From IMG/VR virus record IMGVR_UViG_3300018790_000468, positions 1 through 64,000 of that record: 64,000 bases of DNA; one strand, 5' to 3'. The position numbers and the translations under genes are program-made. This DNA comes from a virus. Positions 38,048-46,893 of this stretch are shown piece by piece; the stretch's first letter is position 1, and each line of letters opens with the position of its first letter. The notes beneath the pieces are model-generated. The model was not told the DNA's origin. It made no database searches and saw only the letters and a program-made list of their open reading frames with translations.

Positions 38048-38936
38048 TGCATTTCTTATTATGCATGTGTAGGTTGAAGATAGGAATCTTCTTATCCTTA
38101 TAAATCACATAGGGTTTCTTATCAAATCCTACTGAGATGCTTTTCTCGATGAGCTCCTTGCCAACATAGTGACGGTATTCCACATAGCCTGGTGGATGGT
38201 TTTGATTAGTACCACCGAGAAACATGCCATAGGGATTAGGATCAAAAAGCATCTGCATTTCGTTAAAATTTTCAGAAAACGGTCCTGATGGCACACATGG
38301 TAGCATTTTATAATTTTTTCCGTATTTGTAGATTAAGTCGAGCAAGGCCATGTCTGTAATCCAGCTATAAAAATGCCCAACATGACTGCGTAGAGCTTCC
38401 TCACCTTTCTTGATGAGCTTCACATGAAGGTCCAGAAGTGTCTGTGCTGCTGCACTATCTTTTACAAAGATACAGCATGGTGCAGAAGCGGACGGCGCTT
38501 CATTGCAAAATCCAAACTCACCTGGTTTAAAAAATTTGCTTATGTTTGAAATATCATCAAATATAAGATTGTCACCTTCCAGATGCAGAGTATCTTTGAG
38601 GTCTCTTTTGATGATAAAAATGAGAAATAGGAATACACGAATTGTTGTGTTGAACCAGAATGCATCAGTCATATACCTGGGCCATTTTGTTTTAAATATA
38701 TGAATAATTTCTTTATACTCCTCTGTCTGAAGCAGTGGTTCCACATCCACAGAATTTTCGTGCTTGTATTTTTCTTGTAAAATAATATATGCATTATCTG
38801 CATGTTTTTTATTAAAAGCAAGTGTCTGTTTGTAGTAATCAGGCAGAGAGGCAGGTGCGTAGATATTTTCCTCACTACTAGGAATACTGGTGGGTAGAAA
38901 TGTTCTGTCTAGAAAGAACGAAACCAAATTACTCAT
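38019..38936 (-). CDS. Glycosyltransferase-like protein (305 aa)
   Basis: TIRVFLFLIFIIKRDLKDTLHLEGDNLIFDD has the Glu-Gly-Asp-Asn motif in the place of DXD in GT-A enzymes. GHFYSWITDMALLDLIYKYG could be the acceptor side. Otherwise not recognised. Overlaps both neighbours, so it is translated as part of the cluster. Confidence 0.45.
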   Translation of the reverse strand: MSNLVSFFLDRTFLPTSIPSSEENIYAPASLPDYYKQTLAFNKKHADNAYIILQEKYKHENSVDVEPLLQTEEYKEIIHIFKTKWPRYMTDAFWFNTTIRVFLFLIFIIKRDLKDTLHLEGDNLIFDDISNISKFFKPGEFGFCNEAPSASAPCCIFVKDSAAAQTLLDLHVKLIKKGEEALRSHVGHFYSWITDMALLDLIYKYGKNYKMLPCVPSGPFSENFNEMQMLFDPNPYGMFLGGTNQNHPPGYVEYRHYVGKELIEKSISVGFDKKPYVIYKDKKIPIFNLHMHNKKCIEEFIKKSE

Positions 38937-39732
38937 ATTTTTTAGTAAAAAATGCCTTGGTCAGATCTTTTTTGTCATATTGATGCACAATGGCAAAAGG
39001 TTGTTGACCTGGCTTGGTAAGCAGATTGTTGCATATCCATTTTTCACTCAAATCATTTTTCTCATCAGCTGCAGACAGGTGTATTAAGAATTCATCTCCA
39101 TGCGGGAGAATCTCTAGCTGCAGACTCTTCCTCACATATGTTAAGAGATTTAAAATAACTTGATCGTATGCAAAATAATTTCTTTGTGGTAGAATGATGC
39201 TCAGCTCTGTTGCAACTTGCTTTTGATAATCAATTAGCTTGTCAATATTACCAATGGTAACGCCACAATTCAAAATCTTCTTGTCCTTTACCCCATCGTA
39301 ACTCTCACTGTACCCGAACTTGTACCAAGTTGTGTTGGTGTCACAGTCTCTAAAATAGTTTCGTTCTTCTGCAAGCACAGTGCTGTTTGCAGGGAATTTT
39401 TTTGCATATTCAACAAAGGGGTCTTTTTGAAAAATGACATCCACATCTGTCATCAAAGCTGTCTGACAATTCGTTTGTGCTTTGATCTCTTTCAAGAGAA
39501 GATAAAATACAATGGGTTTTAAATTGTACGGTGTGAGGCTTCTAATATTATGTTTTTCGGCAAATTTATAGTAATTTATTATTTGTATCTTCTTTTGATC
39601 AATTGGCAGGCTCGAGCAATCCAGATCAGTTACAAGGAATAAAACACCATCCACATTGTCATTAAAGCTCTTGAGAAATGGTTTCAAGTAGTTGTAGTTA
39701 AACCCCAGAGATAGTGCAATAGTACAATTCAT
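38929..39732 (-). CDS. Glycosyltransferase-like protein with DXD motif (267 aa)
   Basis: TALMTDVDVIFQKDPFVEYAKK has the Asp-X-Asp metal motif followed by the typical phenylalanine/lysine context. LNCGVTIGNIDKLIDY and QVILNLLTYVRK fit a retaining GT-A enzyme such as GT8/GT77 relatives. Overlaps upstream and downstream genes by 4 and 8 bases. Sugar unknown. Confidence 0.55.
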   Translation of the reverse strand: MNCTIALSLGFNYNYLKPFLKSFNDNVDGVLFLVTDLDCSSLPIDQKKIQIINYYKFAEKHNIRSLTPYNLKPIVFYLLLKEIKAQTNCQTALMTDVDVIFQKDPFVEYAKKFPANSTVLAEERNYFRDCDTNTTWYKFGYSESYDGVKDKKILNCGVTIGNIDKLIDYQKQVATELSIILPQRNYFAYDQVILNLLTYVRKSLQLEILPHGDEFLIHLSAADEKNDLSEKWICNNLLTKPGQQPFAIVHQYDKKDLTKAFFTKKYE

Positions 39733-40592
39733 TGTGTTAGTTTAAAGTAGTGTTGCTCTAATTCAACTTCATTTTCAAAAGGTTGGTACCACCTGCAATT
39801 GTTTACTGTGGGTCGCTTCTCCAGAACATTGAACACATAATTCCACCAAATACGATTGACAATAGGGTCGCGTCTAAATACATCTTCAGTATAATAATTT
39901 TCAACAAATGCTTTGTCACTGGAACAACCATCATGATTTATATGAAAGGAAACAAAAGGTAATTTGTTTAGATTCTTGCATTTACACAAGCAATTGAGCA
40001 TGGTGAAGAAATATGTATCCCAATAATTGTGACCAAGTATGAACTGTTTAAGAGATTTTGTTACACGCTTCCATGTGCTGTTTTTAATTGCAAAAGCATC
40101 AAACCCGTGCACTGAGTATGCATCTGCAACAGGTGTATCGTCAAGTGATTTAATATTGCTAATGCAGGCTTTGCTTGAGGGATAACACTCATACTCTGCA
40201 GTAATGTGCTTGATGAACCTATCAGAAATTATTATGTCACTGTTTGTGAATAAGAAATAGTCACTATCAATATCTGACATGACATCAAATATTTCATTTA
40301 CAATTGGTAATTCTCTCTTGTTGTTGTTGATATCATTTTCTCTCAAACTATACTCTTGTGATAGATGGGCTTGTTTAAAATACTCCTTTACAACTGCATT
40401 TGACTTCTTTTTTAATTTGTTGATGGTAATGAATCCATCATAAACTAATTGATCTTCTTGAAACGTTATTATATACAGTTCAACGTTTTTAAATTTTTGC
40501 TTTAATTTTTGCAAGCTCTCAATGCACAGCATTTCACGATGATTCAATCTATCGTAAGGCTTGAAAGCATTTATACCAATTGCAATTTTCAT
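39729..40592 (-). CDS. Glycosyltransferase-like protein (287 aa)
   Basis: Starts MKIAIGINAFKPYDRLNHREML. DIDSDYFLFTNSDIIISDRF has the Asn-Ser-Asp-Ile pattern at the DXD position, and HGFDAFAIKNSTWKRV follows. This is the style of sugar transferases in this cluster but no family can be named. Joined by 4-base overlaps at both ends. Confidence 0.45.
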   Translation of the reverse strand: MKIAIGINAFKPYDRLNHREMLCIESLQKLKQKFKNVELYIITFQEDQLVYDGFITINKLKKKSNAVVKEYFKQAHLSQEYSLRENDINNNKRELPIVNEIFDVMSDIDSDYFLFTNSDIIISDRFIKHITAEYECYPSSKACISNIKSLDDTPVADAYSVHGFDAFAIKNSTWKRVTKSLKQFILGHNYWDTYFFTMLNCLCKCKNLNKLPFVSFHINHDGCSSDKAFVENYYTEDVFRRDPIVNRIWWNYVFNVLEKRPTVNNCRWYQPFENEVELEQHYFKLTQ

Positions 40593-41371
40593 GGTTTAAT
40601 TTGCTTCAAAAAGCTAACAACCTCTTGCTTTGTTTTGATGGGTATTTGATTCACCATGACACCGTGTTTTTTAACAAAATATTCCCACTCTTTATGAATT
40701 TTTAGAGTACGAGAGCCATCAGGATTATCTGGGGCATCAATGCGGCTGCTCGTCTCTGGGTTATTCATAATGTAATTATCTGAATTTGTTAAATCTGCAA
40801 ACCACCAGAACGGCGCTGCATAATCTCCACGCACAGACTCTCTATATGTGAGGTCAACATCCCATGCAAACCTATATCCAGTGTCATATAAGCCAGTCTT
40901 GCTGTAGCACGAAGCATGATGATATGTGAACTCGTTGCACATGTTTGGATAAAATGAAATGCTTGTATCTTTGCTATATTCTACAGTTAGTTTTGGTGTT
41001 CGTTTTTCTGGTGCACCAGATTCCCAGGATGTACTCACAAATGAAAAGTACTTCAAGTTGCTTGCTTTGGATGCCTCAATATATTTGTAGAATATATTCT
41101 TGTCTTTGATGATCATGTCATCTTCAATTATAAAAATATGATCACATTTTTTTTCCAAAAGAAAATTAATACAATCATTTCTGCATACACTTGGATACCT
41201 ATTTTTGTGATGCTGTATCCAATCAGAATCATATTTTTTAGAATATTCTTTCCCACCATTAACTGTCACAAGTTCATCAATTGTATCACGTGGTAGAGAA
41301 TTGTACAATGCATCATAATAATGCTCAGTATTATATGTGGTGATACCTACTCCAATTTTCTGTGTGTTCAT
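40589..41371 (-). CDS. GT2-like glycosyltransferase (260 aa)
   Basis: IGVGITTYNTEHYYDALYNSLP is the GT2 beginning, RNDCINFLLEKKCDHIFIIEDDMIIKDKN the nucleotide-sugar and DXD region (Glu-Asp-Asp). It resembles the next gene (41368) in layout, so the two are probably paralogues. The cluster position suggests surface or virion glycan synthesis. Confidence 0.65.
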   Translation of the reverse strand: MNTQKIGVGITTYNTEHYYDALYNSLPRDTIDELVTVNGGKEYSKKYDSDWIQHHKNRYPSVCRNDCINFLLEKKCDHIFIIEDDMIIKDKNIFYKYIEASKASNLKYFSFVSTSWESGAPEKRTPKLTVEYSKDTSISFYPNMCNEFTYHHASCYSKTGLYDTGYRFAWDVDLTYRESVRGDYAAPFWWFADLTNSDNYIMNNPETSSRIDAPDNPDGSRTLKIHKEWEYFVKKHGVMVNQIPIKTKQEVVSFLKQIKP

Positions 41372-42132
41372 AATGATTTAAAATATTCAATAACCTTATC
41401 CAAGCCATCATATGGCTGACCAGGGTCTGTAACATCAATATTATATTTTTGTTTGAATCTATCCACACCATTTCTAAAATTCTTCATCCAATCACCTTTC
41501 CTTATGGTAGATTTATCATGATGGTAGTCTTGATCAACAATGTATTGGTTGCTGTTCTCTAGGTCAATGAACCAACGGAACGGTGGGTGGTATCCATGCC
41601 TTATAGCATTCATGGTATGATCCACATGCTCCATGGCATTGACATATTGCTCATCCATCAATCCTATTTGGTCAAAGACTGATTTGTGGTAATAACTGCA
41701 TGCTCCATACACATTAAAATACAGAGCCACTCTTTGTCCTCGTATTTCAAAGATTTTGCGGGGGATTGGCACATTGTTCTGTTTGTTATCTTGACCATGT
41801 AAGCAGTAGTTAAAATGCTTCACTCTGGTCTTTTTGCTTGCTGCAACATATGCAGCAAATGCATTGTCAAGAAAAACAACATCATCCTCCACAAGAAAAA
41901 TGTGATCGCAACCTTTTGCCAAGAGAAATTCTATGGCTTTGTTCTTTGACTTGCCAACACCTAGATTCACTTCATTATTAATAATATGCATACCTGGTTG
42001 CATAATTTTATCAAATCCATCATTAACAACAACTAATTCATCATACCAATCTGGCTTGAGACTTTTGATGCATTCTCTAAGAAATGATGGCCGATCACAA
42101 GTGATAACACCTATCCCAGTTTTTTCTTTCAT
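41368..42132 (-). CDS. GT2-like glycosyltransferase (254 aa), first gene of the cluster
   Basis: TGIGVITCDRPSFLRECIKSLKPDW, then GVGKSKNKAIEFLLAKGCDHIFLVEDDVVFLDN, gives a standard GT-A fold with Glu-Asp-Asp metal site. Its ATG lies 7 bases after TACAAT, with a perfect TTGACA 16 bases further up, so it begins the long glycan operon that runs down to 29611. Confidence 0.7.
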   Translation of the reverse strand: MKEKTGIGVITCDRPSFLRECIKSLKPDWYDELVVVNDGFDKIMQPGMHIINNEVNLGVGKSKNKAIEFLLAKGCDHIFLVEDDVVFLDNAFAAYVAASKKTRVKHFNYCLHGQDNKQNNVPIPRKIFEIRGQRVALYFNVYGACSYYHKSVFDQIGLMDEQYVNAMEHVDHTMNAIRHGYHPPFRWFIDLENSNQYIVDQDYHHDKSTIRKGDWMKNFRNGVDRFKQKYNIDVTDPGQPYDGLDKVIEYFKSL

Positions 42133-42139
42133 CTCTTGT

Positions 42140-42167
42140 ATTGTATATTAAATAATAGAGATGTCAA
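42140..42167 (-). promoter_or_regulatory. Strong early-type promoter of the glycan operon
   Basis: On the minus strand: TTGACA (42167-42162, full consensus), 16-base spacer, TACAAT (42145-42140), 7 bases to the ATG at 42132. The -35 box overlaps the start of the divergent fibre gene at 42161. Confidence 0.7.
42147..42154 (+). promoter_or_regulatory. Late-type box (variant) of the fibre gene
   Basis: ATTAAATA, 6 bases before the ATG at 42161. It lies inside the spacer of the divergent early promoter. Confidence 0.4.
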
Positions 42168-42886
42168 ACAATAGTAATTATGTCAACATATCAGATCTAC
42201 CTGTAATACCCGAAATAGCACCTGGTGATTATTTTGTAGTTAAAACACCACAAGGCCAGGCTCTCATAGATTATGCAGATCTGCCATTTACCACAGTTTC
42301 AGGCAACAACGTCACCATATTCGGATCACTCTCTTCAAATTCCCTTACTGTGAGTACATCCATTTCAGCAGCATCAGCATACATTACCCAAATATATGTT
42401 GATGGTGTTTCTGGTCTTAACACAACAGGCAACTATAACACATTTGACATACGCTCAGGTATCATTGTGGATGTAGGCAACACCACTTCAGATTACATCA
42501 TCTCATTGAGTGCAACTACAGACACAAAATTGAATGCTGTTTCAGCTGCAGTGCCAAAAATCTTTACTGACAGTGGAATTATATATATTAATGCTTCTGT
42601 TTCAGCACCCTCATTCTCAGAGGTGTGCATTGGCAACAATAATGTGCCGCAGAATTTGTTCATTCAGCCAGATGACATAAACATTCAGTACCTGTTTAAT
42701 ACTGAATTGGATTCGTTTCTCTTGACCAATTATCTCTCATCCATACCCATGGTATATATTGAGGAGAATGTGAGTAACAGTTACACCAATAGTAACAGTA
42801 AAATTCAGTTCAGAGCCGTATTCAGACCGCCACTCAAGAGTAGTGCCAGGGTAGCATGGAACATAGCAAAAGTATATTCTAGCTGA
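42161..42886 (+). CDS. Fibre-like virion protein (241 aa)
   Basis: Ser/Thr/Asn-rich. Starts with a short conserved attachment-type segment (ISDLPVIPEIAPGDYFVVKTPQGQALIDYADL) that is echoed in the next gene (SSDLFLIETPSGTGTIDASQV), so the two are paralogous. The middle has NTTGNYNTFDIRSGIIVDVGNTTSDYI beta repeats. Its stop overlaps the next start by one base. Likely paired fibre or decoration proteins. Confidence 0.6.
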   Translation: MSNNSNYVNISDLPVIPEIAPGDYFVVKTPQGQALIDYADLPFTTVSGNNVTIFGSLSSNSLTVSTSISAASAYITQIYVDGVSGLNTTGNYNTFDIRSGIIVDVGNTTSDYIISLSATTDTKLNAVSAAVPKIFTDSGIIYINASVSAPSFSEVCIGNNNVPQNLFIQPDDINIQYLFNTELDSFLLTNYLSSIPMVYIEENVSNSYTNSNSKIQFRAVFRPPLKSSARVAWNIAKVYSS

Positions 42887-43644
42887 TGGACACTGTAATC
42901 ACATCGTTGCTGTCATCAGATTTATTTCTTATTGAAACGCCTAGCGGCACAGGCACAATAGATGCATCTCAAGTTAATTATGTTTCAACACAATTTCAAA
43001 AAATTTATTCCCTCATCGGTACATACTCACTCAATGTGCGGGAAGCTACAGCCAACACTTTAACTGTGCAGAGAATTAAGCCTTTTACTACTAACGTTGC
43101 TACAGTCACAGGCAACTTCAACACCTTTGTGTACAATTCCGGGTTAATTGTATCTGCATACAACACAACAAGCTCAGAAGTTAACTCCATAAGCTCCACC
43201 ATAACCAGAGAGATAAGCGCGCTGTCTGCATCCGTGTACAATGTATTCTTTGAATCAGGTACTGCCAGAATCCCTCAATACATACATCAATACAATGTTA
43301 ATCAGTCCACACAAATAACTTTAACAGGTGCAAAGACTGTACCGGCTGGTGTTGTCATTGCTGCACAAAACATAAGGTTCAAAGTTTTGTTTGATGGTTT
43401 CACTGACATTGGCGATAACACTTTTGTGACATACAACACAGCTTTTCCGTTTGTATATTTGAAAGATTTTGATTATACCATGTCTAACGGTTTTGACAAA
43501 AAGAATGATGATAATGGTAATGATTATGTGGACCCAGCCACACGACAAGTTGTATTGCCAATAATAATTGCAAATATGCCTGCTGCAGGCGACCCCGCAA
43601 GTGGTGGTGTGCTGTTCACCTGGAAAGTCCAGAAATTTTACTAA
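42886..43644 (+). CDS. Fibre-like virion protein, paralogue of the upstream gene
   Basis: 252 residues. Shares layout with the 42161 protein (attachment-type start, then VTGNFNTFVYNSGLIVSAYNTTSSEV, then a distinct C-terminal domain). The C-terminus (PAAGDPASGGVLFTWKVQKFY) is probably the exposed tip. Converges with the small gene at 43641 with a 4-base overlap. Confidence 0.58.
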   Translation: MDTVITSLLSSDLFLIETPSGTGTIDASQVNYVSTQFQKIYSLIGTYSLNVREATANTLTVQRIKPFTTNVATVTGNFNTFVYNSGLIVSAYNTTSSEVNSISSTITREISALSASVYNVFFESGTARIPQYIHQYNVNQSTQITLTGAKTVPAGVVIAAQNIRFKVLFDGFTDIGDNTFVTYNTAFPFVYLKDFDYTMSNGFDKKNDDNGNDYVDPATRQVVLPIIIANMPAAGDPASGGVLFTWKVQKFY

Positions 43645-43859
43645 TTGTTTTTGGAGTGAAAGTGCAGAGCTTTGGATATTTTATCCAAGATTACTTTGGG
43701 GCTGTGCCCTTCGCCCATGAGTCTGTTAAATTCTAGTTTGAATGCTTTAATAAATTCACTGGATAGCTGCAGATTGCGTGGATAAAATAACCGTCTCTTG
43801 AAGGTGATGGAACCGTAGCCCTCAAACAGGGCAGCAAATTTCTTGTTGAAACGGCTCAC
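43641..43859 (-). CDS. Small protein with capsid-targeting-like N-terminus (72 aa)
   Basis: GTG start, reading MSRFNKKFAALFEGYGSITFKR. The first residues share the pattern (M-x-x-F-x-x-x-F-x-x-L-x-E) found in several small genes here that recalls the T4 capsid-targeting sequence. A GATAAATA box is exactly 5 bases before the GTG, which decides the start and suggests late expression. Otherwise unrecognised, basic, helical. Confidence 0.55.
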   Translation of the reverse strand: MSRFNKKFAALFEGYGSITFKRRLFYPRNLQLSSEFIKAFKLEFNRLMGEGHSPKVILDKISKALHFHSKNN

Positions 43860-43864
43860 ACATA

Positions 43865-43872
43865 TATTTATC
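43865..43872 (-). promoter_or_regulatory. Late promoter box
   Basis: GATAAATA on the minus strand, 5 bases before the GTG at 43859. Confidence 0.58.
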
Positions 43873-44614
43873 TTTTGGGTATGATAAGATTGCTGTAAAA
43901 GGATTTTTCATGCTTCTCTTTTTCAGATATCTGTTTCTGTGTGTTAATCAACTCCTCCATTTGCGAGGATGCTTGTATATCACTGATTACACTCTGATCT
44001 TCACCAATTAGATCGCCGTTCACATTGAGGTAATACCTCACCAATTGTATTCTTTCCTCAGGCTTGCCAAAAATTTCCACTATGCCAGGTGAATCATCCT
44101 TGGGAAAAAACACAGACACACCTGTTTTTTGAATTTGTTGCACAATGGTTTTGAATATGTTGTCTATTTCTTTGATGTAGACTTCATCTATCTCGCGCTT
44201 GTCATCTTGCACAACGGGCACAGGTGCTACACGTGTTATAGGTGTGAAGAATATGATGTCCAGATAGCGCATAGACTCACGCACCAACGGTATGCACTTG
44301 TCAATGAATTTGTCATCAAATTTATCGGGAGTCTTGCTGTTGCCCCAAAGAGAGTATATGATGTTATCCAAGGGACAACGGTCAAATATGATTTTGCTTC
44401 CCCTTTCACAATTTTTCTGCATGTCATCAATCATGCAGTTTAGTATCTTCCACTGCAGATCTGGTGTGGATTCCTTGCTATGGGGTGCCTTCTCTTGCTT
44501 CAATATTTTTCTGTAACTTGAATCAATCTGTTTGTAGGATGGCCATTCCTTTATGAAATCATTTATGAAGGTTGTTTTGCCTTGACAAGCGGATCCAGAT
44601 ACAGCAATTCTCAT
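43868..44614 (-). CDS. P-loop kinase/ATPase (AAA_28/dNMP kinase-like)
   Basis: 248 residues from the ATG giving MRIAVSGSACQGKTTFINDF. Walker A is GSACQGKTT. SKIIFDRCPLDNIIYSLWG has the Asp-Arg of nucleotide kinases. A long charged helical C-terminus (VISDIQASSQMEEL...KQISEKEKHEKS) follows. Similar class to the kinase at 18321. Likely phosphorylates a nucleotide or sugar nucleotide; substrate unknown. A short frame extension upstream (TTG) is not used. Confidence 0.62.
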   Translation of the reverse strand: MRIAVSGSACQGKTTFINDFIKEWPSYKQIDSSYRKILKQEKAPHSKESTPDLQWKILNCMIDDMQKNCERGSKIIFDRCPLDNIIYSLWGNSKTPDKFDDKFIDKCIPLVRESMRYLDIIFFTPITRVAPVPVVQDDKREIDEVYIKEIDNIFKTIVQQIQKTGVSVFFPKDDSPGIVEIFGKPEERIQLVRYYLNVNGDLIGEDQSVISDIQASSQMEELINTQKQISEKEKHEKSFYSNLIIPKR

Positions 44615-44652
44615 AACATATTTTACAGTTAATTTCAATATTTGCAAGCCTG

Positions 44653-44660
44653 CTTAAATA
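44653..44660 (+). promoter_or_regulatory. Possible late-type box before the AsnB-like gene
   Basis: CTTAAATA, 8 bases before the ATG at 44669. Imperfect match and spacing. Confidence 0.25.
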
Positions 44661-44668
44661 ACATTATT

Positions 44669-46117
44669 ATGTGCGGTTTTCTAGTAACAAACAAGCCAGT
44701 GTCAGATGCAGAATTGGACCATGCAAATTTTTATATCAAATTCAGGGGGCCTGATCATACCGAGAAACCAAAAATAGAAAATATTAGCTTCATACACAAC
44801 CTGCTCAGTCTCACAGGAGAATTTAGACCCCAGCCAATTTTTAAAGATAATATAGCTGTGGTCTATAACGGTGAAATTTATAATTTTAAGGAATTAGATA
44901 AAGATGCAAAATCAGACGGTGATGTAATTATTCCACTGTACAAAGAATATGGTGCCAATTTTCTTGATAAACTTGATGGTGAGTTCTCCATAGTGCTTAT
45001 TGATTTTAATACAAACAAAGCAATATTAGCTGTTGACACCTTTGAAACAAAACCTCTGTATGTTGCACACAAGGGCCCATACTTTGGTGCTGCATCTCTG
45101 AGAAGCGGTTTAGTAAGGCTGGGATTCAAACATATAAGAGAATTGAGATGCAATACAGGTATAATATATAATATAAAGTCACTAGCAGTTGAGGACATAT
45201 TTGAAATACATAAGTTTGATGTTGAAAATGAGCACAAGAAAACCTTTGATGATTGGCATAATGCCTTTGAAGCAGCAGTTTTGAAGCGGCTAAAATATGT
45301 GGATCTTAAGAAAACTGGAGTTGGTCTGCACTTAAGTGAGGGTCATGACAGTGGCTCTATTGCAGCGTGCCTTAAAAAATACAACCTTTCGGATGATATC
45401 TTAATACATTCTTTCATAACACAGGATATGCATCCTGAAGTCTTGAGGTGGAGACATGGGCTTGATCAGGATACTTTGCCAAAGAATGGCAGTGGAGAAA
45501 TTTTTAAATCTCCAAATTTTAAACGATCCATACTTGATAGTATAAGAGAGGAGGATTTTGTTTTGAGCAATATTTTATATAAGAAAAGAGTTGAGGATTT
45601 TGATTATTTTACAATGACACCCGAAGCAAAGCTGGAAGTAAGAAATTCCTACTATCATTTCACAAGAAATATGTACCATCTTATATACAGAGCTAGATTG
45701 AAACATAGTTGCAGAATAGGGCTGGGTGGTTATGGTGGTGATGGTGTGTCAAGTGCGTGGGTAAATAAAATTTATAAGAAATATGGAAGCATATGGCCTA
45801 TTATTAATTTCAGGGATAACTCGATGTATCTATCAGATATAATAGCAGGTTCTCTGGGAGTTGAAGTAAGAAACCCTTACATGGATAAAGCATTATGGCA
45901 GGAGTCTTTCTGGATGGATAAATCTGTCTATAGAAATGAAAACAATAATCATAAACCACCATTGCATGACTATCTTGAGAAAGAGAAATTTCCATTTTAT
46001 AAGAGAGATAAAAACAACGATATAGAGTTCTTCTGGATTGGATTCGGTAATTTTCTGAACTTTAACTCAGTACATAAAGACCCTATTTATGTACCGCAAC
46101 CTGATATTACACTTTAA
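44669..46117 (+). CDS. AsnB-like glutamine amidotransferase with altered PP-loop
   Basis: 482 residues. The start is fixed by the need for Cys2: MCGFLVTNK begins an Ntn-type class II glutaminase domain, with FRGPDHT (about 25-31) and VYNGEIYNF (about 65-73). The second half is an asparagine-synthetase-type ATP pyrophosphatase domain, but the usual SGG.DS loop reads SEGHDS (223-228). LGGYGGDGVSSAWV is the second conserved loop of AsnB. It would move ammonia from glutamine to an activated acid. Asparagine, a glycan amide or a 7-deazaguanine amide are all possible targets. It converges with queE, overlapping its end. Confidence 0.72.
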   Translation: MCGFLVTNKPVSDAELDHANFYIKFRGPDHTEKPKIENISFIHNLLSLTGEFRPQPIFKDNIAVVYNGEIYNFKELDKDAKSDGDVIIPLYKEYGANFLDKLDGEFSIVLIDFNTNKAILAVDTFETKPLYVAHKGPYFGAASLRSGLVRLGFKHIRELRCNTGIIYNIKSLAVEDIFEIHKFDVENEHKKTFDDWHNAFEAAVLKRLKYVDLKKTGVGLHLSEGHDSGSIAACLKKYNLSDDILIHSFITQDMHPEVLRWRHGLDQDTLPKNGSGEIFKSPNFKRSILDSIREEDFVLSNILYKKRVEDFDYFTMTPEAKLEVRNSYYHFTRNMYHLIYRARLKHSCRIGLGGYGGDGVSSAWVNKIYKKYGSIWPIINFRDNSMYLSDIIAGSLGVEVRNPYMDKALWQESFWMDKSVYRNENNNHKPPLHDYLEKEKFPFYKRDKNNDIEFFWIGFGNFLNFNSVHKDPIYVPQPDITL

Positions 46118-46859
46118 GTGCTTTGTCCCAAATTACAAGCTGCAGACGCGGGCTAAAATTGAACATGTGCTTCTTGCAAAGATCGGCTACCATGGCCGCC
46201 TTTTCTGCTAATTCTGCCCTGCTGCCACAACAAGGCATCAACCATACACGATTCTTTGGCACATTAACGTCAGGGTTGTTTATATACTTCTCCAGGATTT
46301 CCTGCACATCAGATTCACCGCTAACAACAAACTTGAACCCTGACCCATTCTCTGCATGCCACTTTAAAACAGCGGGCTTGTATCTCTTTTCAACAGCATC
46401 CCCATTATTAGACAGTTTTGGTGATGTTGTGAACGTTGCCCTATATTCTGTTAGCCAGGCTTCATCCGGCAGAATGGTTGCATTGGTTTCAAAATCAATA
46501 ACCGGCGTGTATCCAAATCGGTCTGCATACGAGCGCACTAATTTGAGCAATTGCTTCTGTTGAATGAGTGGTTCACCGCCAGTGATCTTCCATATGGCAC
46601 CCTCGCGCAACTTGCACTCATATCCCTCTTGCAACAACAGATCCAATATGCTGTCCAAAGTCAACTTGTTCTTTACAGACCAGCTCACAAAGCTGTCACA
46701 ACCATGTGGTGCAGCTGCAGAAGCAAATCCTTTGCATGTGAGGTTGCACATAGAAAGGCGCATGAACACAGAAGGCATGCCGGCATATTCACCTTCACCT
46801 TCAATGGTGTAAAAAATCTTATCATCACTAAGAAATAGTGTATCAATTGCATCAGTCAT
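46107..46859 (-). CDS. queE: 7-carboxy-7-deazaguanine synthase QueE (radical SAM)
   Basis: 250 residues. FYTIEGEGEYAGMPSVFMRLSMCNLTC is the QueE start (Gln/Glu-Gly-Glu and the cluster region), WKITGGEPLIQ the SAM-binding GGEP, and VIDFETNAT matches QueE. The cluster cysteines are spaced CX3CX11C rather than CX3CX2C, an insertion also known in variant QueE proteins. It converts 6-carboxytetrahydropterin to 7-carboxy-7-deazaguanine, between QueD and QueC. It has its own early-type promoter, with the ATG 6 bases after TATTAT. Confidence 0.8.
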   Translation of the reverse strand: MTDAIDTLFLSDDKIFYTIEGEGEYAGMPSVFMRLSMCNLTCKGFASAAAPHGCDSFVSWSVKNKLTLDSILDLLLQEGYECKLREGAIWKITGGEPLIQQKQLLKLVRSYADRFGYTPVIDFETNATILPDEAWLTEYRATFTTSPKLSNNGDAVEKRYKPAVLKWHAENGSGFKFVVSGESDVQEILEKYINNPDVNVPKNRVWLMPCCGSRAELAEKAAMVADLCKKHMFNFSPRLQLVIWDKALKV

Positions 46860-46865
46860 ATGTTT

Positions 46866-46893
46866 ATAATAAATTATATTTCTTTGTTTTCAA
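46866..46893 (-). promoter_or_regulatory. Early-type promoter of queE
   Basis: On the minus strand: TTGAAA (46893-46888), 16-base spacer, TATTAT (46871-46866), 6 bases to the ATG at 46859. Confidence 0.55.
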
